64,000 nt of DNA from a virus. Positions 57,665 through 64,000 of the stretch are shown one piece after another. The translations under genes and the position numbers were made by a program. Numbering within the stretch: the stretch's first letter is position 1; every line of letters starts with the position of its first letter. The stretch covers positions 1-64,000 of IMG/VR virus record IMGVR_UViG_3300042934_001067. One strand, 5' to 3'. The notes beneath the pieces are model-generated. The model was given only the letters and a program-made list of their open reading frames with translations. It searched no databases and was not told the DNA's origin.

Positions 57665-57850
57665 TCAGCCGGACGGCTGCGGCTCCCACGGTGCAGGGCC
57701 GAGCTTCGATTCGGCTTCCTTACAGAAAGTGACGGGGACCAGACGACCGGACTCCAAGTCGCTGCAGCCCAGGCAGATCTCCGACGGCGGTGCGATGTGC
57801 TCCGGGTCGGCCGTGTCGTACACGACTCCCGGCTCGTGCTCTTCAGCCAC
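57665..57850 (-). CDS. Small Cys-containing protein, unknown
   Basis: 61 residues from GTG 57850. EICLGCSDLESGRLVPVTFC contains CLGC and a third Cys, so possibly a partial zinc site. Acidic and Pro-rich ends. Confidence 0.55.
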   Translation of the reverse strand: MAEEHEPGVVYDTADPEHIAPPSEICLGCSDLESGRLVPVTFCKEAESKLGPAPWEPQPSG

Positions 57851-57859
57851 GACGCCCTC

Positions 57860-58201
57860 TCAGAACGGCGGCGGGCAGGACTCGGACGGCACGTGCAGGT
57901 CCCAGCAGCCGCCCTCATGCGCACGCCAGCGCCCGGGCAGGCCGAGGAACTCGAACGTCCGCGCCGGGCCCTGGCACGGCTCCGGCTCGCGCACCCACTC
58001 CGGGTCGGGCTCCTCAGACCAGCCGGGCGGCTCGGTCGGCTCGTCGTCGTACAGGTAGGAGGCGTCGGAGCCCCAGTCCGGCTCGACAGGGCCCGCGTAC
58101 GGCGGCAGCCCACCGGTGCGCTCCAGGAACGCGTACTCCTCGGAGAAGCACTCCGGCGCGCCCATCTCCCGGGCCTCCTGCATGGTGATCGGAGTACTCA
58201 C
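57860..58201 (-). CDS. Acidic small protein, unknown
   Basis: 113 residues from GTG 58201, coupled (GTGA) to the membrane gene upstream. Glu/Pro-rich (DDEPTEPPGWSEEPDPEWVR) with a C-terminal RTFEFLGLPGRWRAHEGGCW. No motif. Confidence 0.58.
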   Translation of the reverse strand: MSTPITMQEAREMGAPECFSEEYAFLERTGGLPPYAGPVEPDWGSDASYLYDDEPTEPPGWSEEPDPEWVREPEPCQGPARTFEFLGLPGRWRAHEGGCWDLHVPSESCPPPF

Positions 58202-58413
58202 CGGCCAGCCCCGTCCTGCGCGCCCCGGGCCGGGACGAAGGTGCTGATCGCCCGGATCACGACGAACGTGCCGAGGAAGTACGCGATGGTGAGCTGGTCG
58301 CGCAGCACGCCGTCCTGCGGGGTGTCCGGCAACAGCCGGTCCAGCAGGTAGTAGACGGCCGGGGTGGCGAGCAACAGGACGAGAATCGCCCACTTGAACA
58401 TACGACGGATCAT
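58198..58413 (-). CDS. Small membrane protein, unknown
   Basis: 71 residues from ATG 58413 (SD GAGGAGC). Two membrane segments: WAILVLLLATPAVYYLLDRL and LTIAYFLGTFVVIRAISTFV. Basic N-terminus inside. May act in exclusion or membrane changes; unproven. Confidence 0.65.
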   Translation of the reverse strand: MIRRMFKWAILVLLLATPAVYYLLDRLLPDTPQDGVLRDQLTIAYFLGTFVVIRAISTFVPARGAQDGAGR

Positions 58414-58518
58414 GAAGTGCTCCTCGTGGCGGGTCGAGGCGGAAAGACGGGGTCCCCGGTCTCCGTGGCGGCCGGAGTGCGTGGGGATCCCCACCCTAAT
58501 GCACATCGATATGCGTGT

Positions 58519-58920
58519 CTAGCCGGTGGCAGCACTCTTCCCGGCCATCACGTCCCACGCCTGGACACCCACCCGCAGACGCACCCGCTGGAACCCCTTC
58601 GCCCCCACCCGGGCCTCGTCCCGCAGCCACGCCGCAGACCGCGCCGTCAACTGAGCCAGCGTCACCACCCCCGACCGCAAAAGGCAGTTCGCCACCCGGT
58701 GCCCCGTCGCGTCGTGCCCCAGCAGGTCATACAGCTCACCCCCGCCGCACCGCCCGCACCAGACCCGCTCCCGCGCCGCAGGCCCGTCAGCCACCAGCGG
58801 CAGCGGACCGGCCGGAAACGCCCGCACCAGAGCAGCGAACGCCTCCACCTCCTCCAGCGGCGCCCCCCGCTCCAGCAGACGGCCCGCCGCCGCCTGCAAC
58901 TCCTCCACCGGCCCGCTCAC
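58519..58920 (-). CDS. Protein with RNA polymerase alpha-CTD-like domain
   Basis: 133 residues from GTG 58920 (GTGA coupled). N-terminal helices, a CxxC pair (VWCGRCGGGEL, C55/C58), then a helix-hairpin-helix-rich end (~72-118): HRVANCLLRSGVVTLAQLTA and RSAAWLRDEARVGAKGFQRV. This aligns by eye with the alpha C-terminal domain (NCL.R..I.TL..L......L....G.KS...V). It could contact promoter UP-like DNA or activators and redirect host polymerase. Assignment needs structure prediction; HhH proteins of other kinds are possible. Confidence 0.6.
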   Translation of the reverse strand: MSGPVEELQAAAGRLLERGAPLEEVEAFAALVRAFPAGPLPLVADGPAARERVWCGRCGGGELYDLLGHDATGHRVANCLLRSGVVTLAQLTARSAAWLRDEARVGAKGFQRVRLRVGVQAWDVMAGKSAATG

Positions 58921-59330
58921 GACCGGCCCTCCGCCGCACGGGCCCGAGCCTCGGCCGCCCAGATCCGGCCCAGCTCCGCCAACTGCTCCTCGTGCGCCAG
59001 AAACATCACGTACGGCAACGGCGGCCGGGTGCGCGGGACGGTGGTGGACAGCCGCATGGACTCCTCGCGGTGCGCGTACACGTCCATGCCGACCCACTCC
59101 TGGTTGCCCGGGATTGCGTAGGCGACACTCCAGTCCGCATGCGGCCGGAACGCGGTCAGCAGCCCTGCGTCCACGGCCGCCAGCACCCACCGGCGAGCTG
59201 TCGCCGGAGACACCCCCCGCTCCTCGGCGATCACGGCCCTCGCCAGGTCGACGGTCACCAGCCGCAGAGGCTTCTCGACGCCCAGCCGCCGGACAGTCTT
59301 GGCGGCCTCGGCCGCCCGCTCGTCGGACAT
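58917..59330 (-). CDS. Winged-helix-like protein, unknown
   Basis: 137 residues. N-terminal HTH-like DLARAVIAEERGVSPATARR with following WVLAAVDAGLLTAFRPHADW, then strands (YAIPGNQEWVGMDVYAHREE). Regulator-like. Overlaps the alpha-CTD-like gene, which suggests joint use. Confidence 0.6.
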   Translation of the reverse strand: MSDERAAEAAKTVRRLGVEKPLRLVTVDLARAVIAEERGVSPATARRWVLAAVDAGLLTAFRPHADWSVAYAIPGNQEWVGMDVYAHREESMRLSTTVPRTRPPLPYVMFLAHEEQLAELGRIWAAEARARAAEGRS

Positions 59331-59767
59331 CAGGACTCCTTCAGGGTCAGGTCGTGGCGGACGCGTTCGATCTTGTCCATGGCGGCGAGGGCCTCGGGCG
59401 ACGGATTGTGGATCTCCCGCATGCCGTGCACGGCGGCCTCGGCACCCGACGCGAACAGCGGCACGGGCGACTCGTAGTGACAGATGTCCCGGGCCGTCTC
59501 CACGGTGATCTCGCCGGAGGCGACCGCGATGCGCACGGCCGTGCTCTCGTCCATGTCGTGACACCCGGCCCACCCCGCGCACACCCGGGCACGCTCATCG
59601 TCACGGTCGTGTAGGTGGCACTGGAACAGCCGGGGTGTCTGCTGCCAGGTCGGCCCGTCGAACCCGGGCAGCTTCGCATAGTCCTCGGGCGACCAGACCC
59701 CCGACGGAACATCCTGACGGTACGGACACGCCCCGCACGGGCGCGGCGCGGGCGGCAGCGTCGTCAC
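59330..59767 (-). CDS. DUF6283-like Cys/His protein
   Basis: 145 residues from GTG. CGACPYRQDVPSGVW near the N-terminus, then PGFDGPTWQQTPRLFQCHLH, ARVCAGWAGCHD and ICHYESPVPLF: this CPYR...CH...CAGW...H set matches my memory of the DUF6283 proteins found in many actinophages. The Cys/His residues probably bind metal. Function unknown. Confidence 0.72.
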   Translation of the reverse strand: MTTLPPAPRPCGACPYRQDVPSGVWSPEDYAKLPGFDGPTWQQTPRLFQCHLHDRDDERARVCAGWAGCHDMDESTAVRIAVASGEITVETARDICHYESPVPLFASGAEAAVHGMREIHNPSPEALAAMDKIERVRHDLTLKES

Positions 59768-60357
59768 GACTGCTCCCCCACTTCGGTGCGGCGCAGAGCG
59801 CACAGGATGCACTCGCAGGTGTCCGGGTCGTGCCCGGCCGCCTCCGTCGCGTCCACGATGGCATCCCAGGCGGCGGCGACCGCCTCGGAGTTGCCAGGGG
59901 CGTCCGGCCGGGCCCGGTGCTCGGTCTGGGCGTCGCGGTAGCGGGCGGCGAGCCGCTGGGGGGCCTGCGGGTAGTCCACCCGCTCGAACAGCCTCCACCG
60001 GCCGTCCTCCCACTGCTCCACCACGGCGGCCACCTCATCGGTGACACCCGCCTCCGCTCCCCGGCGGCCGAGCGTCACGGCCTCGTACGCCGCGCGCTGC
60101 GACCGGAACGCAGTGGTGGGCAGCACACCCCGGGAGGTGTGCTTGGTGACGCACCACGGCTTGGACGGCTTGTTCATCGGCGTGAACTCCTGATCCTGCT
60201 TCGGGCAGTGCCGGGCATCGAAGTAGGCGGCGGCTCCCCGCCAGTCGGTGGGCATGTCGCCGGACGGCTGCGTCTCCCCGGGGAAGCGCTCCTCGGCGGG
60301 AGCCTGCCTGCGGGAGAGGCCCGCGAGCGCGGCGGCCCGCCGGTCGGCGAGCGTCAC
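59764..60357 (-). CDS. Early-region protein, unknown
   Basis: 197 residues from GTG 60357; an internal ATG (60177) with SD AGGAG could start a shorter 137-residue product. The shorter form begins MNKPSKPWCVTKHTSRGVLP. The C-terminus is helical with three Cys (HDPDTCECILCALRRTEVG). Coupled to the previous gene by GTGA. Confidence 0.6.
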   Translation of the reverse strand: MTLADRRAAALAGLSRRQAPAEERFPGETQPSGDMPTDWRGAAAYFDARHCPKQDQEFTPMNKPSKPWCVTKHTSRGVLPTTAFRSQRAAYEAVTLGRRGAEAGVTDEVAAVVEQWEDGRWRLFERVDYPQAPQRLAARYRDAQTEHRARPDAPGNSEAVAAAWDAIVDATEAAGHDPDTCECILCALRRTEVGEQS

Positions 60358-60686
60358 TGCTGCTCCTGGGCGTGGAGGGCGGCGCGGGCGGTGATGAGGC
60401 GCAGCCGCGCGCGGATGGCGGCCTCGCGGGTGTTGTGGCCGGTGGCCTTGCGGCCGAGGTTGACGCAGTCGACGGCGAGGGCGGTGAGCGTTTCCATCAC
60501 GGGCGCGGTGGCGTCGAGGGTGAGGAAGTAGCCGATCCGGCGTTCGGTGCGCCGGGCGCGGTGCAGGGCGGCCCGGACGTCGTCCAGGGACGGGGAGGGG
60601 CCGAGTCCGGCGAGGGTGGCGGAGAGCCAGTCGGCGAAGCTGCCGGGGAGCTTCACGGTCGCGGTGGGCGCGGTCGGGGTGCTCAC
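60354..60686 (-). CDS. Early-region protein, unknown
   Basis: 110 residues from GTG 60686 (GTGA overlap). Helical: FADWLSATLAGLGPSPSLDD, VRAALHRARRTERRIGYFLT, METLTALAVDCVNLGRKATG. Basic. No motif. Confidence 0.58.
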   Translation of the reverse strand: MSTPTAPTATVKLPGSFADWLSATLAGLGPSPSLDDVRAALHRARRTERRIGYFLTLDATAPVMETLTALAVDCVNLGRKATGHNTREAAIRARLRLITARAALHAQEQQ

Positions 60687-60943
60687 TGGTGCTCCCGGGG
60701 CTCGGAGAGAACGACCAGGGTGCGGGTGAGGGCGTAGCCGTCGGTGCGGGGCGTGCCGTCGTCGTGGACGGGGCTGGCGTGGAGGTCGGCGACGAGGACG
60801 ACGCACCCGGCGCCGCTGTCGCGGTCGGCGGCGTCGGCGGTCGCTGCGCCGGGTTCGTACGCGGTGATGCGGATGCGGGCCGGGCCGAGCGGGTAGCGGG
60901 CGCACGTTCGGTAGGTCTGTCCGGCGGCGATGGTGTGGGGCAT
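60683..60943 (-). CDS. Early-region protein, unknown
   Basis: 86 residues from ATG 60943 (SD GAGGAGC). Beta-rich: GQTYRTCARYPLGPARIRIT, DRDSGAGCVVLVADLHASPV, TRTLVVLSEPREHQ. Two Cys. No assignment. Confidence 0.6.
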   Translation of the reverse strand: MPHTIAAGQTYRTCARYPLGPARIRITAYEPGAATADAADRDSGAGCVVLVADLHASPVHDDGTPRTDGYALTRTLVVLSEPREHQ

Positions 60944-60980
60944 CAGGTGCTCCTCTTGTGGTCCTCGTGGCGGGTCGAGG

Positions 60981-61015
60981 GGCCGCACCCCGGCATCGGC
61001 GGGCGGGGCGCGGCC
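60981..61015 (-). terminator. Terminator after the 311-residue gene
   Basis: GGCCGCACCCC/GGGGCGCGGCC stem, one mismatch. Confidence 0.55.
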
Positions 61016-61024
61016 GTGGGCAGG

Positions 61025-61960
61025 CTACTGGTAGGGGGCGGGGCGGTCGGTGGCGGGGGCGTGGCCGTCGTCGAGGATGATGCGCCCGGCGAGGCTGGTG
61101 ACGATCCATGCGGTCTGGTCGGTGGGCCAGCCGTCGGTGCTCCAGCGGCCTGCGCTGTCCTTGTGTGCGGCGGCGGCGATGCCTTCCAGCTCCCGGGCGC
61201 GGCGGCGGGCGGTGGCCTGGTCGAGGCCTGGGCCACGGGCGGGCAGGCTGGCGAGGTACGCGGTGGAGGCACGCTCCTGGGGGTCGGGGTCCGGCTCGGG
61301 GATGTTGGCGGGCATCCGCCGGTACGTGCCGTCAAGGCCGAGCACCAGGGCCTCACCGCCGTGCTCGGCGACCAGGTAGCCGTGCTCGGTGCGCTCCTGC
61401 GGGCCCTCGGCCCATGCGACGTACGTGCCGAGGGGCGTGGCGGGCTGCTCCTGGGCGTCGTCGGTCTCGTCATCGTCGTGGATGCCGGGGGCGTTGTCGG
61501 CCGGAGCGGTGTACCGGGCGGCGGGCGACTCGAAGGGGGGCGGGATGTCGGCGGGGTCGATCGACTCGCCGTAGCCGGGCGAGTCACCGAGCGGGCGGTA
61601 CGGGGCGGGGTCGGTCGCGGGGCGCTCCTGGTCGGCGGTCGAGGGTGGTTCGGCTTCGAACGCGATGCGGTCGAGGGGGTAGACGGTCCATCCGGCGGCG
61701 GTGAGCTGCTCGCGGGCGGTGTCGACTGCGGCGGGGTCGTCGGTGATCTGGACGGTGGAGACGTACAGGCGACCGTGAGAGACCTGGGCGCGCACGGTGG
61801 GGGTGATCTCCAGGTATCGGCCGTCGGCGGTCGGCTGCACGCCGAGGAGGGGCGCGGCGGCGGTGATCAGGGTGCGAGTGCGCTCCTGGCGCTCCTCCTC
61901 GGTGAGGGCGCGCCAGGCGTCGAGGTCGGGCCAGTGGGCGGGGCGGCGAGGGGCGGGCAT
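61025..61960 (-). CDS. Early-region protein, unknown
   Basis: 311 residues. About 1-110 an alpha/beta domain (LTEEERQERTRTLITAAAPL, RAQVSHGRLYVSTVQITDDP, REQLTAAGWTVYPLDRIAFE), a disordered Pro/Asp linker (~110-170), then a small beta/helical end (YVAWAEGPQERTEHGYLVAE, TAWIVTSLAGRIILDDGHA). Largest protein of the early region besides the 244-residue one. Unknown. Confidence 0.6.
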   Translation of the reverse strand: MPAPRRPAHWPDLDAWRALTEEERQERTRTLITAAAPLLGVQPTADGRYLEITPTVRAQVSHGRLYVSTVQITDDPAAVDTAREQLTAAGWTVYPLDRIAFEAEPPSTADQERPATDPAPYRPLGDSPGYGESIDPADIPPPFESPAARYTAPADNAPGIHDDDETDDAQEQPATPLGTYVAWAEGPQERTEHGYLVAEHGGEALVLGLDGTYRRMPANIPEPDPDPQERASTAYLASLPARGPGLDQATARRRARELEGIAAAAHKDSAGRWSTDGWPTDQTAWIVTSLAGRIILDDGHAPATDRPAPYQ

Positions 61961-62001
61961 GTCGGGCTTCTCCTGGGCATGTGGCGAGCTGTCAGGGGCG
62001 G

Positions 62002-62040
62002 GGAGCGCCCGGCGGTCGGCGGGGGACTGCCGGGCGCTCC
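62002..62040 (-). terminator. Terminator after the 139-residue gene
   Basis: 12-bp perfect stem GGAGCGCCCGGC/GCCGGGCGCTCC; the arms contain GGAGC, the SD used across this region. Confidence 0.6.
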
Positions 62041-62048
62041 TGCGGGCG

Positions 62049-62468
62049 TCAGGCGGCCGGGATGGTGTGCTCGGCGAGCCGGGCGACGTACTGCCGTCCG
62101 GTCTCGCGCATGGTGTTGGCGTGCGGGGTGACGGGAACGTCCGCCTTGCAGCCGGGGCAGGGGACGCGCTCGCCCTCGGTGTACGGGCCGGGGTCGGTGA
62201 CGTCGTCGGGGGCGGTGTGCGCCCAGCCGTGCGGGGCGTACCAGCGGGACACGGTGCCGCCGCTCTTGGGGCAGGGTGCGGCGGGCGCGGTGCTGATCAT
62301 GTAACCCTCCAGCGCCCACTGCTGCGCGGCGGCCATGATCGCTTCCGCTGCCGTGTAGGGGTCGGTGGTGTGGTCGTGGGCGTTCAGCAGGTTGTCGATG
62401 ACAACGGCGCGCAGGCGCTCGCGGGATGCGGCGCGGGCGTCGGCCTCGGTGTCGGTGATCGTGCTCAT
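62049..62468 (-). CDS. Zinc-ribbon-like early protein, unknown
   Basis: 139 residues. N-terminal helices (RAVVIDNLLNAHDHTTDPYT, EAIMAAAQQWALEGYMISTA), then CPKSGG...VPCPGCKADVPV with a partial zinc site. No assignment. Confidence 0.6.
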   Translation of the reverse strand: MSTITDTEADARAASRERLRAVVIDNLLNAHDHTTDPYTAAEAIMAAAQQWALEGYMISTAPAAPCPKSGGTVSRWYAPHGWAHTAPDDVTDPGPYTEGERVPCPGCKADVPVTPHANTMRETGRQYVARLAEHTIPAA

Positions 62469-62507
62469 GTCGGGCGCTCCTGGGGTCTGTGACGGATCGG
62501 TGGGCGG

Positions 62508-62873
62508 TCAGTCGTCGGGCCAGCCGTCCCAGGCGGGGCGGTTGAGCTGGACGGAGAAGGTGTACGCGCTCTCGTTGGCGCTGACCTGGCGGACGATCGG
62601 GGCGTATTCCAGGGCGGCGAGGAACTCACAGACGGTGAGGCTGGCGTGCGTGCTGTCGTCGGCGGTGTGGTCCAGGGGCACGAGGGGCTCGCCGGGGTGC
62701 CGGGGCCACTGGAAGGCGCCGAGCACCTCGGCGCGCACCCATGTTCCCGGGCGCTTGGGCATGGTCGGCTGGGCGCGGACGCGGATGACGTCGGCGGTGT
62801 CGGGGGCCAGGGCGCGCAGCGTGTCGACTTCGGGGGTGCGGCGGGGCTGGTCGGGGTGGGCGTGCGGTCCCAT
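62508..62873 (-). CDS. Early-region protein, unknown
   Basis: 121 residues from ATG 62873 (SD GAGGAGC). Middle segments RVRAQPTMPKRPGTWVRAEV and LTVCEFLAALEYAPIVRQVS; beta end TFSVQLNRPAWDG. No assignment. Confidence 0.58.
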   Translation of the reverse strand: MGPHAHPDQPRRTPEVDTLRALAPDTADVIRVRAQPTMPKRPGTWVRAEVLGAFQWPRHPGEPLVPLDHTADDSTHASLTVCEFLAALEYAPIVRQVSANESAYTFSVQLNRPAWDGWPDD

Positions 62874-62915
62874 GGGCGGCTGCTCCTCGGGTCTTTGGCG
62901 GGCGGTGAGGGGGTC

Positions 62916-62955
62916 GGAGCGCCCCGGGGGCCGGGCTGGCCGTGCGGGGCGCTCC
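62916..62955 (-). terminator. Terminator after the 64-residue gene
   Basis: 10-bp perfect stem GGAGCGCCCC/GGGGCGCTCC. Confidence 0.55.
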
Positions 62956-62964
62956 TGGGGGCGT

Positions 62965-63159
62965 CTAGCGGCCGAGGGGGGCGCCGTGGTGGAGGCGGGC
63001 GGCGGCCCCGGCGCGGTGGGCGCCGATGGACTCGCCGTAGGTGCCGACTCCCCCGGCGGGGTACAGGCGGCGCTGGACGGGGCCGACGCGGCGGGGGTCG
63101 TATCCGGCGGCGTAGGGGCGGAGGGTGTGTGCGCGGGCGGCCTTGATGGTCTGTCGCAT
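62965..63159 (-). CDS. Small basic protein, unknown
   Basis: 64 residues from ATG 63159 (SD CAGGAGC). Arg/Ala/Tyr-rich (TIKAARAHTLRPYAAGYDPR). No motif; support is its SD and spacing. Confidence 0.5.
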   Translation of the reverse strand: MRQTIKAARAHTLRPYAAGYDPRRVGPVQRRLYPAGGVGTYGESIGAHRAGAAARLHHGAPLGR

Positions 63160-63197
63160 GGCGGTGTGCTCCTGGGGTGTGGTCGGTGGGTGGGTGT

Positions 63198-63545
63198 TCA
63201 GGCGCTGTCGCGCCACTCGTGGACGGTGACGACGTTGACGGGGCGGCCGGTGTAGCCGAGCCAGTTAGCGGCGAGTCGCGCGGCCATGGCTTCGGTGGAG
63301 CGGGTGATCGTGTGGGTGTCGGCGGTGTCGTAGTCGTTGACCGCGTCGAGGGTGGCGCGGCGGGTGCCGCCGGTGATGTGCCACTGGGGCTCGCGGTCGC
63401 GGGCGGGGGCGCGGTCGGCCGGGGTGATGACGTTCATGAGTCCGGTGAGGCGGGTGCCGTCGCGGCGGGTCCAGACGATCTCGACGCGGACGGGCGCGGG
63501 GGTGGTGTCGGTGGCAGGGGCGGGCTGGCCGAACGTGACGGTCAC
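63198..63545 (-). CDS. Early-region protein, unknown
   Basis: 115 residues from GTG (SD GGAG). RVEIVWTRRDGTRLTGLMNV, QWHITGGTRRATLDAVNDYD, AMAARLAANWLGYTGRPVNV: alpha/beta. Similar layout to the truncated gene at 63941 (Gly-Tyr-Thr-Gly near the end of both), so these may be paralogues. Confidence 0.58.
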   Translation of the reverse strand: MTVTFGQPAPATDTTPAPVRVEIVWTRRDGTRLTGLMNVITPADRAPARDREPQWHITGGTRRATLDAVNDYDTADTHTITRSTEAMAARLAANWLGYTGRPVNVVTVHEWRDSA

Positions 63546-63592
63546 CGGGGCTCCAGTGGGTCTAGGGCGGGCTGGCGGGCGGTCGGTGGGCA

Positions 63593-63619
63593 GCCGGGGC
63601 CGGTGGGGTCGGCCCCGGC
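63593..63619 (-). terminator. Terminator after the 71-residue gene
   Basis: 9-bp stem GCCGGGGCC/GGCCCCGGC. Confidence 0.55.
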
Positions 63620-63633
63620 GCTCCTGGGGGTGT

Positions 63634-63849
63634 TCAGGCGGGGGTGGCGGTGGGGCGCTGCTCCTCGTGGTGGTGGCACGGGGTGCGGTCGTCGTTGTGG
63701 TGCCAGGTGCCGGACGCGTGGGGGATGTCGGGGCGGCTGTAGGTGACGTCGCGGGCGGCGCGGCAGATGCCCCGGGCTCCGTTGGCGGGGCGGGCGGGGG
63801 TTTCGGGGAAGCTGCGGGGCTCGGGCATGTGGGTGAGGGGCTGGGCCAT
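63634..63849 (-). CDS. His/Cys-containing small protein, unknown
   Basis: 71 residues from ATG 63849 (SD CAGGAGC). ARPANGARGICRAARDVTYS and GTWHHNDDRTPCHHHEE; two Cys and several His could bind metal. Confidence 0.55.
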   Translation of the reverse strand: MAQPLTHMPEPRSFPETPARPANGARGICRAARDVTYSRPDIPHASGTWHHNDDRTPCHHHEEQRPTATPA

Positions 63850-63895
63850 GGCGGGCGCTCCTGGAGGCTGTGTGCGGGCGTGTGGCGGGTTATGG

Positions 63896-63928
63896 GGGCC
63901 CGGCCGGGGTGACGGTCCGGCCGGGCCC
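63896..63928 (-). terminator. Terminator after the truncated edge gene
   Basis: 12-bp perfect stem GGGCCCGGCCGG/CCGGCCGGGCCC. Confidence 0.6.
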
Positions 63929-63940
63929 GTGCGGGGCGGT

Positions 63941-64000
63941 CTAGCGGAGGGTGAGTCGCTGGCGGCCGGTCTGCTCGATGGTGACGGGGCCGGTGTATCC
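63941..64000 (-). CDS. Truncated gene at window edge (C-terminal 19 residues)
   Basis: Only the end GYTGPVTIEQTGRQRLTLR is inside. GYTG-PV resembles the GYTGRPVNV segment of the gene at 63198, but that gene continues with a different tail. Confidence 0.45.
   Translation of the reverse strand, partial: GYTGPVTIEQTGRQRLTLR

Noticed and set aside
1-64000. CRISPR arrays, rRNA, insertion sequences, integrase
   Set aside because: No regularly spaced repeats, no transposase or recombinase motifs and no rRNA-like sequence were seen.

Overview
The window looks like part of the genome of a temperate, contractile-tailed (myovirus-type) actinobacteriophage, most likely from Streptomyces or a close relative. 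The DNA is very GC-rich. Its genes use many GTG starts, GTGA/ATGA/TGATG overlaps, GC-rich hairpin terminators without T-tracts, and actinophage-type proteins (a holin with the YY...WP..G.LLG pattern, a ThyX synthase, a Cys-rich CPYR protein). A divergent parA/parB operon flanked by three copies of a perfect 19-bp palindrome suggests that the prophage is kept as a plasmid, i.e. a phage-plasmid. No integrase, terminase, DNA polymerase or replication initiator was recognised, so those functions must lie outside the window or be too diverged to see.

Layout. Almost all genes are on the minus strand and are read from high to low coordinates. About 49-64 kb: some 30 small, tightly overlapping genes, mostly of unknown function (an early or host-takeover region). 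They include two small membrane proteins, a PASTA-domain lipoprotein, a protein with an RNA polymerase alpha-CTD-like C-terminus and a CPYR-type Cys/His protein. About 42-49 kb: dCTP deaminase, a 590-residue protein of unknown function, two large low-complexity proteins with internal repeats, and small genes. About 33-42 kb: portal, a beta-helix tail spike, endolysin, an XhlA-like membrane protein, and a 706-residue protein with a SWIM zinc finger and an ADP-ribosyltransferase-like domain. About 30.4-33.4 kb (plus strand): a four-gene cassette of HTH regulator, HELGH metallopeptidase, multi-pass membrane protein and PAP2-like membrane phosphatase. About 14.7-30 kb: holin, a giant prohead protease-like protein, scaffold-like protein, decoration-like protein, major capsid, fibre and neck proteins, ThyX and an Arr-like ADP-ribosyltransferase. 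About 1-14.4 kb: sheath, tube, tail chaperones with a GGGAAAA slippery site, tape measure, hub with two peptidoglycan hydrolase domains, gp25 and baseplate J.

Three kinds of organisation stand out. (1) Twenty copies of a minus-strand element, consensus CTGTC(C/T)-N20/21-AAGGGGTGA, stand just upstream of genes from dcd to baseplate J and never in the 49-64 kb region; this is the best candidate in the window for a phage-specific late promoter class. (2) Plus-strand accessory genes (parAB, a 104-residue gene, an endonuclease VII, the four-gene cassette, a 124-residue gene) are inserted between late genes. At least two have a -10 box placed so that the mRNA would be leaderless. (3) Early genes share a recurrent YCGCCA-M-GRGGAG leader motif and one strong operator-like palindrome upstream of a likely early promoter.

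All functional calls rest on reading translated sequence and motifs; no database search was run. Start codons were chosen from Shine-Dalgarno (SD) spacing and position relative to the promoter-like elements.
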